From: Paraburkholderia phytofirmans PsJN
Lineage (GTDB): Bacteria; Pseudomonadota; Gammaproteobacteria; Burkholderiales; Burkholderiaceae
Assembly (NCBI RefSeq): GCF_000020125.1
Contig: NC_010681.1
Coordinates: 3,844,001-3,908,000, forward strand
Direction: 5' to 3'
Length of the DNA: 64,000 nt
Within the stretch, counting starts at the first letter, position 1. Every line of letters starts with the position of its first letter. Positions 1 through 6,094 of the stretch are shown here, one piece after another. The notes under the pieces were generated by a model. It was given only the letters and a program-made list of their open reading frames with translations. It ran no database searches and was not told the origin of the DNA. The translations under genes and the position numbers were made by a program.

Positions 1-99
1 CCAGTCGAGGGCGATCAGCGCGGCGTGCTCGTGGCTCGCGTCGACCGCAACGGCTGCGGCATGGCCGGCCGCCTGGGTGGGAGAACCCGCTCGCTTCAT
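1..99 (-). CDS. dgoK: 2-dehydro-3-deoxygalactonokinase, N-terminal fragment (runs off the left edge)
   Basis: Only the first 33 codons are inside the window. After an Ala/His-rich lead the protein reads ALIALDW just before the edge. This matches the beginning of the phosphate-1 loop (hxALDWGTTxLR) of 2-keto-3-deoxygalactonate kinases, which phosphorylate KDGal in galactonate/galactose catabolism. The ATG overlaps the stop of the upstream IclR gene by four bases (ATGA), so the two are co-transcribed and probably translationally coupled. A regulator next to a sugar-acid kinase fits local control of that pathway. Only a short stretch is visible, and another ASKHA-fold sugar kinase cannot be excluded. 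Confidence 0.55.
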   Translation of the reverse strand, partial: MKRAGSPTQAAGHAAAVAVDASHEHAALIALDW

Positions 100-1088
100 C
101 GTTTGATCCTGCGGGTTGCCGGCTGCGGAGCGCGCCAGCCGAGTTCTTCCGAGATCGCGCGCGCTTCGCGCTGCACTACCGGAATCAGTTCGTCCATGCG
201 TTCGAGCGACATGTACGGGATCGTGCTCGCCACCGACAGCGCCGCCACCACCGCGCCCGACGCATCGCGCACGGGTGCCGCGACGCAGCGGATCGACGCT
301 TCGTTTTCTTCGAGGTCGAAGGTGTAGCCGCCGGCCGCGTAGTTGGTCATGCGCTGCATGAAGGTCTGCGCATCGGGACGGTTGTCAGGCTTGAAGCTGA
401 CGCCAGCGAGCGCGCGGCGCGATGCGTCGAAGAGCGACTGCCAGACGTCCGGCGTGAGGTCGAGCATCATGGCTTTGCCGATCCCCGTCGACGCCAGCGG
501 CATGCGGTGACCGACGCGCGAGCGCATTTCGAGGCCACGGGTGCCGGGGATTTTGTCGATGTACAGGACGTCGTCGCCGTCGCGCACGCCGAGGTGGATC
601 GTGTCGAGCGTTTGTTCCGCGAGCGATTCGAGATGCTGGCGGGCGACCGCGGTAAGCGGCATCTGTTCGAGCGCGATGGTGCCGAGTTCGATCAGCTTCG
701 GGCCGAGCAGGTAGCCGCCTTGCACCTGGCGCAGGTAGCGGGCTTGCACGAGGCTGCTTACCAGACGATGCGTGGTGCTGCGGGTCGTGCCGAGCGCGGC
801 GCCGAAGGTGCGCAGGTCGCGCACGCCGGCGGCTGCGGCTTCGAGGATCGCCAGGCCGCGCAGGAGCGTTTGCGTGCCGGCTTGCTGCGGGGTGATGTCG
901 AGCAGCGTGCTGGGGAGCGCGATTCCGTCTACCGGGGCCGGGTGGATGCCGGCGTTCGCGCGCGGGGTTTTGGCGGCGGGCGGCAACGGACGTGGCGGCG
1001 TGGCGCTGGTTGCTTGGTCTGCGGACGGCTGCAGGTTGGCGTCGGATTCGGCTTCGCTCGCGGCGTGAGTAGGCATCGCTTTGTTCAT
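96..1088 (-). CDS. IclR family transcriptional regulator
   Basis: This 330-aa protein has an N-terminal winged helix-turn-helix (about residues 70-130, with the recognition-helix stretch TTRSTTHRLVSSL) and a C-terminal IclR effector-binding domain (about 140-315, including ASTGIGKAMM and the late cysteine in RCVAAPV). It likely binds a small sugar-acid or aromatic ligand and controls neighbouring genes. An Ala/Pro-rich segment of about 65 residues precedes the HTH, which is long for the family. A second ATG four codons in is an alternative start, and neither has a strong Shine-Dalgarno. The stop overlaps the start of the downstream KDGal-kinase-like gene, which is the best guess for its target. 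The ligand is unknown. Confidence 0.9.
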   Translation of the reverse strand: MNKAMPTHAASEAESDANLQPSADQATSATPPRPLPPAAKTPRANAGIHPAPVDGIALPSTLLDITPQQAGTQTLLRGLAILEAAAAGVRDLRTFGAALGTTRSTTHRLVSSLVQARYLRQVQGGYLLGPKLIELGTIALEQMPLTAVARQHLESLAEQTLDTIHLGVRDGDDVLYIDKIPGTRGLEMRSRVGHRMPLASTGIGKAMMLDLTPDVWQSLFDASRRALAGVSFKPDNRPDAQTFMQRMTNYAAGGYTFDLEENEASIRCVAAPVRDASGAVVAALSVASTIPYMSLERMDELIPVVQREARAISEELGWRAPQPATRRIKR

Positions 1089-1399
1089 GGCGATTCGCTT
1101 TTCGGTGGTTTTTTTTGCGCTTACAGCGCGGGGCCGGAGAGTGGGCCTGGGTTGCTCGCCGTGCTGCGGGCGTGGGGGTGCTGCCTTTGGGTTTTAGGCA
1201 TGGTTGGGCGTTGTCTCCGGTTTTTTTGCTGTCGCAGGTGACGTCTTGCGGTGGGTGGGTCCCTTTTCTCGCGTGGCGCTTTTTGCGTGTTGGTGTGGAT
1301 TGTAGGGCGGTTTTTGAGAAAGCTCCAATATGTGAGTTTTTGATTCATATAATGGGATTTTGGGCTGGCGCGGGGTTTTGGGGCTGTGTTCTGTCGGTG
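1089..1399. other. Non-coding region upstream of the IclR gene
   Basis: These 311 bp hold the long IclR leader and its putative promoter. Composition is G/T-rich on the plus strand, and short frames on both strands lack Shine-Dalgarno sites or recognisable products. Nothing else was seen. Confidence 0.6.
1299..1328 (-). promoter_or_regulatory. Putative sigma70-type promoter of the IclR gene
   Basis: On the minus strand TTGGAG (1328-1323) and TACAAT (1304-1299) are 18 bp apart. They predict transcription about 200 nt upstream of the IclR start codon. Just outside the -35 lies an imperfect inverted repeat with ATATG/CATAT arms (about 1328-1350), which could be an operator. The call rests on consensus matching only. 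Confidence 0.4.
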
Positions 1400-1696
1400 G
1401 TTGGCCTTTCCTTGAATTCCACGGTGGTCTATTGGCGCTGCCCCTGTGCGGGGCGGCACCTACTTTCTTTGCCGCGGCAAAGAAAGTAGGCAAAGAAAGC
1501 CGCTTCACACCGCCAGCTCATAAGCGGCTCCCTCGGCTTGGAGGGGGCAGTGGTCCATCTGGAATCTGTGTTCTCGCACATTCGGCGCGAGTGACAAGGC
1601 CGTCATACTTCCCGCCTCACGCTGCGCGCTCGCCGGAAGGGTCTGCTTCCATCAGTGGTTTTTTTGTTTGCGGTGGGCCGTGGGCTTTGCCTCGGC
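1400..1696 (+). repeat. Left arm of the long inverted repeat
   Basis: This arm begins near GTTGGCCTTTCCTTGA and ends near GCCTCGGC. The reverse complement of 2741-2987 joined to 4364-4413 follows the same order of landmarks: GGTCTATTGGCG, the CCCCTGTGCGGGGCGGCAC block, the 32-bp palindrome, TCTCGCACATTCGGCGC, AAGGCCGTCATACTTCCCGC and CGCTCGCCGGAAGGGTC. Short frames through it look like translated repeat, not genes. Confidence 0.85.
1459..1490. repeat. 32-bp perfect palindrome in the left arm
   Basis: CCTACTTTCTTTGCCG is followed directly by its exact reverse complement. It would form a 16-bp stem with essentially no loop, or act as a symmetric protein-binding site. An identical copy lies at 2949-2980. 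Confidence 0.9.
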
Positions 1697-2185
1697 GCGG
1701 CGCTGAAGTGCCGGCGCTTAACAAGCGGTCGCTTGAAATTTGGATGGTCAACGAGCGTGGCAAGGTTTTGTCGCCACACCCACGGTCGTCTCTTAGAAGT
1801 GGTGCCGTATTTCCTTGGGGAATTTGCTTAGCGCGATCACTGCGAATCGGAAGTAATGCCAGGGAAATTTCGGAAATGATGGCTGTGCGCGCCTTTTAGC
1901 TTGTACAGGTGATCACTCTCGGCGTGACGTGTCTAAACTTGGTTTGCCGTCGCGCTCGCGATGGTTCAGGTTCGACAGCCTGCACGTAGAGTAGAACCCG
2001 CGCGTCTGTACCGCAGACGCGCGTTAGCTTTAGCACGCCTTCTTTCCATGGGCGGGCCTTGGCATGGAGACCTACGGGTCTGCCGGTTTTGGTTCTACGC
2101 CGGTCTGTCGACCTGTCACTGTGCCCGCTCACCACCTTGCAAGCGCGTGTCGGGCGATCCAGGTAAGTTTCAGGGAGATCGCGCC
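1697..2185 (+). other. Hairpin-rich leader of the element gene (possible structured RNA)
   Basis: No convincing gene lies here, but the stretch 1999-2135 is packed with inverted repeats. A 10-bp perfect stem (1999-2008 with 2014-2023) has a UACCG loop. A 6-bp stem pairs 2045-2050 with 2063-2068. A 5-bp stem closed by a UACG tetraloop covers 2068-2081. GGTC/GACC with a 4-nt loop covers 2102-2113. GCCCG/CGGGC arms follow, ending near the gene's ribosome-binding site. The order and spacing suggest a cis-acting RNA or a small RNA just upstream of the 2186-2638 gene. Function is unknown. Confidence 0.4.
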
Positions 2186-2638
2186 ATGAGTAAGTCCGTC
2201 AAGAATTCTCGAACCACGTCGCGCCCGCCCGTTGATGCACTTCAATACGAAAAGCTCGCCTTGTCCGCCTTTGGGCTTCTTGAGCGGCAGCTAAGCCAAC
2301 TAGACAAGCTGGTCACCCTTGCGGCCTCAATAGTCAGGAGTCCGGCAGTAACGCGAGAGGAGAGACATCGCCAGCGGAAATTGCTGGAGCTGCTATTCGA
2401 CACGGCCGAGGATTACCAACGCGAAGTCGAGACGGACCGCGAGTTGTATCAGGTAATCGCGCTTGACGCGAAGGGAATTCCGCAGAGCCGCATCACAGCG
2501 CGCCACGCCGCGGACCTTCTGGCAAAGGCCGCAAAGACGGCATCAGAAGACCGTGAGCGCATCGGCGCAAAAAGAATGATGCAGAACAGGCAACCTCGCT
2601 TTAGAACCATCACGCGAGCAACGACAGCAGCGCATTGA
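2186..2638 (+). CDS. Hypothetical protein in the inverted-repeat element (150 aa)
   Basis: The ATG at 2186 has GGGAG (2173-2177) eight bases upstream, which fixes the start inside a longer open frame. The protein is predicted mostly helical. Residues 18-50 form an amphipathic, leucine-rich stretch (YEKLALSAFGLLERQLSQL). A charged helix follows (55-85), then a segment with GIPQSRITARHAADLLAKAA (97-116), and a basic tail with many Arg. No signal peptide, membrane span, catalytic motif or cysteine is visible. I do not recognise a characterised family; similar orphan proteins may recur in this genus, but I cannot verify that. It is the only gene of the core, so it may be the passenger of the repeats or the reason they persist. 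Confidence 0.65.
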   Translation: MSKSVKNSRTTSRPPVDALQYEKLALSAFGLLERQLSQLDKLVTLAASIVRSPAVTREERHRQRKLLELLFDTAEDYQREVETDRELYQVIALDAKGIPQSRITARHAADLLAKAAKTASEDRERIGAKRMMQNRQPRFRTITRATTAAH

Positions 2639-2644
2639 CGAAGC

Positions 2645-2684
2645 TCCGCGTCGATATACGGCGCTCCGCGTCGATATACGGCGC
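2645..2684 (+). repeat. Two 20-bp direct repeats just after the hypothetical gene
   Basis: The unit TCCGCGTCGATATACGGCGC occurs twice in perfect tandem (2645-2664, 2665-2684), starting seven bases after the stop codon. A third partial match (AAGCTCCG) follows. It could be a small replication-slippage duplication or a binding site. Confidence 0.85.
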
Positions 2685-2948
2685 TTCGAAGAAGCTCCGA
2701 ACGGAAGCGCAGCAAATACAGAAAGTCGTTACGGCCCAAAGCCGAGGCGAAGCCGACGGCCCCACAGCGCACAGAGAAACCCACTGGTTAGGAGCGGACC
2801 CTTCCGGCGAGCGCGTAGCGCGAGGCGGGAAGTATGACGGCCTTGTCACTAGCGCCGAATGTGCGAGAACACGGATTCCAGATGCACCACTACTGCGACT
2901 GCGCGAGGGACCCGCTTACAGGCTGGCGGTGTGAAGCGGCTTTCTTTG

Positions 2949-2980
2949 CCTACTTTCTTTGCCGCGGCAAAGAAAGTAGG
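2949..2980. repeat. 32-bp perfect palindrome in the right arm
   Basis: This is identical to 1459-1490. Its last base is also the first base of the 8-bp target copy left of the IS, so the IS landed immediately beside the palindrome. Confidence 0.9.
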
Positions 2981-2987
2981 TGCCGCC
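2980..2987 (+). repeat. Left target-site duplication of the IS256-family element
   Basis: GTGCCGCC here equals 4356-4363 across the IS. Eight bases is the normal duplication length for IS256-type transposition. Confidence 0.9.
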
Positions 2988-4355
2988 GGACCTATCCGTA
3001 ATTTTGTGGGCGAGGCATATCATGAGAGGTAAAAGTCATGGATATGCCGATGAAGAAGAAACGCACCGTCGCTTCTCAGGCAGCGGCCCGAGGGCCGCTG
3101 CCTGCCCTGCCGGAAGGTCTGCTTGATGACCTGGTCAAAGGCCCGATGACGCCCAACGAGGTTCAGGACCTGATGCTGGCATTCAACAAGGCACTCATCG
3201 AGCGCGCGATGGGCGCCGAGATGAAGATGCATCTGGGCTACCCGGCGGGTCAGCCCAAACCCGACGGCCAGGGCAACGAACGTAACGGTGCCAGCGGCAA
3301 GACGCTCCTCACCGATTATGGCCCGCTGCGGGTCGATCTGCCGCGCGATCGTGACGGCAGTTTCGAGCCCATCCTGATCCCCAGACACGAGCGCCGTTTC
3401 ACCGGTTTCGATGAGCGCATCATCGCCATGTACGCGCGCGGCATGAGTGTGCGCGAGATCCAGGCGTTTCTGGCCGAAACCTATGGCACCGAGGTGTCGC
3501 CCGATTTCATCAGCTCGGTTACCGACGAGGTGATGGCCGAAACGCTCGCCTGGCAGAACCGTCCGCTCGAGCCGATGTACCCGGTCGTGTTCTTCGATGC
3601 GCTGCGCGTGAAGATCCGTGACGAGGGCGTGGTCAGCAACAAGGCCGTCTATCTGGCGCTGGGTATCCAGGCTGACGGCCAGCGCGACGTGCTCGGCCTG
3701 TGGATCGAACAGACCGAGGGCGCAAAGTTCTGGCTCAAGGTGTTCAACGAGCTCAAAACGCGCGGCTGCCAGGACATCCTGATCGCCGTGGTCGACGGCC
3801 TGAAGGGACTGGCCGAAGCGATCGGCACGGCGTACCCGCGTACGGCCGTGCAGACCTGCATCGTGCACCTGATGCGCAATAGCCTGGAGTACGCGAGCTA
3901 CAAGGATCGCAAGGCCGTCGCTGCCGCGCTCAGGCCCATCTATACCGCTGCGAACGAGCTGGCCGCGCGGCAGGCGCTGGAGGCCTTTGCCGAAGGACAA
4001 TGGGGAACGAAGTATCCGACTATCGTGCAATCCTGGCGGCGGGCGTGGGAAAACGTCACGCCATTTTTTGTGTTTCCGCCGGAGATACGCCGGGTCATTT
4101 ACACCACAAATGCCATTGAGAGTCTGAACATGCAACTGCGCAAGATCATCAAGACCCGTGGTCACTTCCCGAATGACGAGGCGGCCATCAAGCTGCTGTG
4201 GCTGGCGCTTCGCAACGTGCTGGCAAAGTCCGTACGCACCACCTTCGACTGGAAATCAGCCATGAACCAGTTTGCCATCCTGTTTGGCGAGCGCTTCACC
4301 AACGCACGCGGCTAAATCCGCTAACCGCCTCGCACACAAAAATGCGGACAGGTTC
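2988..4355 (+). mobile_element. IS256-family insertion sequence, complete (1368 bp)
   Basis: The ends are imperfect terminal inverted repeats. The left end starts GGACCTATCCGTAATTTTGT and the reverse complement of the right end starts GAACCTGTCCGCATTTTTGT. They match at 24 of the first 29 positions. Exact 8-bp duplications flank the element. One full-length Mutator-type transposase fills it with no frameshift, so the copy looks intact and the insertion fairly recent. Confidence 0.93.
3038..4315 (+). CDS. IS256-family (Mutator-type) transposase
   Basis: This 425-aa DDE transposase carries out cut-and-paste or copy-out movement of its element. The catalytic triad is readable: D187 in VVFFDALR, D253 in IAVVDGLKG and E361 in YTTNAIESLN. 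The IS256 signature around the C..H motif (TCIVHLMRNS, about 273-282) lies between the second D and the E. Length is normal for the family. The chosen ATG has GAGAGG about ten bases upstream and lies 50 bp inside the left end. It is probably functional, since no lesion is visible. Confidence 0.95.
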   Translation: MDMPMKKKRTVASQAAARGPLPALPEGLLDDLVKGPMTPNEVQDLMLAFNKALIERAMGAEMKMHLGYPAGQPKPDGQGNERNGASGKTLLTDYGPLRVDLPRDRDGSFEPILIPRHERRFTGFDERIIAMYARGMSVREIQAFLAETYGTEVSPDFISSVTDEVMAETLAWQNRPLEPMYPVVFFDALRVKIRDEGVVSNKAVYLALGIQADGQRDVLGLWIEQTEGAKFWLKVFNELKTRGCQDILIAVVDGLKGLAEAIGTAYPRTAVQTCIVHLMRNSLEYASYKDRKAVAAALRPIYTAANELAARQALEAFAEGQWGTKYPTIVQSWRRAWENVTPFFVFPPEIRRVIYTTNAIESLNMQLRKIIKTRGHFPNDEAAIKLLWLALRNVLAKSVRTTFDWKSAMNQFAILFGERFTNARG

Positions 4356-4363
4356 GTGCCGCC
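4356..4363 (+). repeat. Right target-site duplication of the IS256-family element
   Basis: GTGCCGCC repeats 2980-2987. Removing one copy plus the IS restores a continuous right arm that reads on into the CCCCGCACAGGGGC block also present in the left arm. Confidence 0.9.
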
Positions 4364-4413
4364 CCGCACAGGGGCGACGCCAATAGACCACTAACAACTC
4401 AAGGAAAGGCCAA
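4364..4413 (-). repeat. Right arm of the long inverted repeat, outer part (after the IS)
   Basis: The reverse complement runs TTGGCCTTTCCTTGA, then GGTCTATTGGCG, then CCCCTGTGCGGGG, matching 1400-1452. It completes the arm interrupted by the IS. Confidence 0.8.
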
Positions 4414-4459
4414 CACCTAATCCAACCAACCAAACCACCACACAGCGCAAAAAACCGCA

Positions 4460-5182
4460 CTAATCGGGCAACTCAGCCGCCCCCATCCGCCTCGCAATAA
4501 CCCGCGCCCGCTGCGCCAGATACTGCGACCCCCGATGCTCATCAAAATACTTAGGCTGCGGCAGCATCACAGCCAACCGAGCCGACTGCGCAGCAGTCAA
4601 CTTACTCGCCGACGTCTTGTAGTAATAATGAGCCGCCGCCTCAGCCCCATAAACCCCATTCCCCCACTCAACGGAGTTGAGATAAATCTCAAAGATCCGT
4701 TCCTTATCCATCAAGGTCTCAAGCATCCAGGTAATGATGAGTTCCTGCCCCTTGCGGATATAACTTTTTTCCCGCGACAAGAACAGATTCCGCGCCAACT
4801 GCTGAGTAATGGTCGACCCACCGCGAACAATCTTGCCCTTAGCCTTATTCCGCTCCCAGGCCTGCAAAATAGCGTCCGTCTCATACCCGTTGTTATTAAC
4901 AAAATTCGCATCCTCGGAAGCAATAATCGCGCGCTTCAGATTCCGCGAAATCTGGTCATACGACACCCACGTGTGCTGCACTGAAAGATCCGGCCGATCC
5001 TGCGACAGCCGCCAAGTGTCCGACCGCATAAACGACGTACTCTGTGGATTGACGTAATTCCACACCGCGATCTGCCCGAAGTAAAACGCCTGCGTCGCCA
5101 GCCACGCAATCGCCACGACGGCGCCCAGATAGACCATCCATCGCACCGGACCTGGCCGGCTCACGCGCCGCGTTGCTGTCAT
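4460..5182 (-). CDS. mtgA: Monofunctional biosynthetic peptidoglycan transglycosylase
   Basis: This 240-aa GT51 enzyme polymerises lipid II into glycan strands. One N-terminal membrane segment (about residues 15-38) anchors it in the inner membrane with the catalytic domain outside. GT51 motifs occur in order: EDANF with catalytic E90, [15 protein letters not shown] (121-135), RKGQE and [15 protein letters not shown]. No transpeptidase domain follows, which distinguishes MtgA from class A PBPs. It follows aroE by 48 bp, and the RNase II-like/aroE/mtgA order suggests one transcript. It needs lipid II made by the mur genes at the right end of the window. Confidence 0.95.
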   Translation of the reverse strand: MTATRRVSRPGPVRWMVYLGAVVAIAWLATQAFYFGQIAVWNYVNPQSTSFMRSDTWRLSQDRPDLSVQHTWVSYDQISRNLKRAIIASEDANFVNNNGYETDAILQAWERNKAKGKIVRGGSTITQQLARNLFLSREKSYIRKGQELIITWMLETLMDKERIFEIYLNSVEWGNGVYGAEAAAHYYYKTSASKLTAAQSARLAVMLPQPKYFDEHRGSQYLAQRARVIARRMGAAELPD

Positions 5183-5230
5183 CGTGCTTTGAATCCTCGT
5201 GTCAAAGGTCGCTGCAAGATAAACGTCGCC

Positions 5231-6094
5231 TTAAGCGTGCGACGGCGCCGTCAACAGCGCGCGCAATTCGGCCAGCACCGGCGCGCCGTCAGGCCGCACA
5301 CCGCGCCACACGTAAAACGATTCAGCGGCCTGCTCGACCAACATGCCGAGCCCATCGGCGCCACGCGCGCCCAGCTTCCGCGCGTGTTCCATGAAGACGG
5401 TCGGATGCGCGCCGTACATCATGTCGTAGGCAAGCGTGCCGTTGCCGAACGCGCGGTCGTCGCACTCGGGCAGCGACGCGTCCAGACTGCCCGCCGTCGC
5501 GTTGACGATCACGTCGTACGTGCCCGCCTCGATCGCCCGCGCACTGCCGCCGCTCAATTGGCACGCGGCGTCACGCGCGGCTTGCGCGAATTGAGCCACC
5601 AGCGCCTCGGCCTTTTCCGCCGTGCGATTGACGATGGTCAACGTATGCGGCGCGCGGTCCAGCATCGGCAGCACCACGCCGCGCGCGGCGCCGCCCGCGC
5701 CCAGCAACAGAATGCGCGCGCCCTTCAAGGACACACCGAGATTCACCTCGATGTCACGCACGAGACCGAAGCCGTCCGTGTTGTCGCCGTAGATACCGTT
5801 CGCGTCGAAGCGCAACGTATTCACCGCGCCCGCCGCCGCCGCGCGCGGCGACAACGTGTCTGCAAAGGCATGCGCGTCGAGCTTGAACGGCACGGTCACG
5901 TTCAGCCCGCGCCCGCCTGCATCGATAAAGGCCCGCACGTGCGGCACGAACGCATCAACCGGCGCGAGCAGGTGGCCGTACTCGACGGCCTCGCCGGTCT
6001 GCGCGGCGAAGCGCCCATGAATGAACGGCGACTTGCTGTGGCCGACCGGGTTGCCGATGACCGCGTAGCGATCGCGTGAATCCTGGGTGCTCAT
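5231..6094 (-). CDS. aroE: Shikimate dehydrogenase (NADP+)
   Basis: This 287-aa enzyme reduces 3-dehydroshikimate to shikimate in aromatic amino acid synthesis. Substrate-site residues are seen in GNPVGHSKSP (15-23) and NVTVPFK with catalytic K71, and D107 in GDNTDG is the partner acid. The dinucleotide fold has GAGGAARG (132-139), and NRT at about 156-158 indicates NADP preference. The ATG overlaps the upstream nuclease stop by four bases. aroQ of the same pathway lies 6 kb away on the other strand. Confidence 0.96.
   Translation of the reverse strand: MSTQDSRDRYAVIGNPVGHSKSPFIHGRFAAQTGEAVEYGHLLAPVDAFVPHVRAFIDAGGRGLNVTVPFKLDAHAFADTLSPRAAAAGAVNTLRFDANGIYGDNTDGFGLVRDIEVNLGVSLKGARILLLGAGGAARGVVLPMLDRAPHTLTIVNRTAEKAEALVAQFAQAARDAACQLSGGSARAIEAGTYDVIVNATAGSLDASLPECDDRAFGNGTLAYDMMYGAHPTVFMEHARKLGARGADGLGMLVEQAAESFYVWRGVRPDGAPVLAELRALLTAPSHA

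Larger units (their letters stand above)
2741..2987 (-). repeat. Right arm of the long inverted repeat, inner part (before the IS)
   Basis: The reverse complement matches the left arm from GCCTCGGC to GGTGCCGCC, including the identical palindrome block. The arm is cut by the IS at 2988 and resumes at 4364. The two parts add to 297 bp, the same length as the left arm. Confidence 0.85.
1400..4413. mobile_element. Composite element: long inverted repeats around a one-gene module, with a nested IS
   Basis: Two arms of about 297 bp in inverted orientation (1400-1696, and 2741-2987 plus 4364-4413) enclose a 1.04-kb core. The core holds a hairpin-rich leader and one 150-aa gene of unknown function. 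Subtracting the 1368-bp IS and its 8-bp target duplication gives about 1.64 kb. Within the arms a block of about 66 bp around a 32-bp palindrome is identical; over the whole arm the match is roughly 85% by eye. No target duplication of the whole unit and no recombinase of its own were found, so mobility is inferred from architecture. It may instead be a dispersed repeat pair that happens to bracket a gene. Confidence 0.55.

Noticed and set aside
1896..2135. 79-codon minus-strand frame in the element leader
   Set aside because: Overlaps the hairpin cluster, Arg-rich, no ribosome site; the hairpins explain the region better.
3020..4165. 381-codon antisense frame in the IS
   Set aside because: Shadow of the transposase; no motif and no start signal.
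1380..4430. Target duplication of the whole composite element
   Set aside because: Bases outside 1400 and 4413 were compared in both orientations and no direct repeat stood out.
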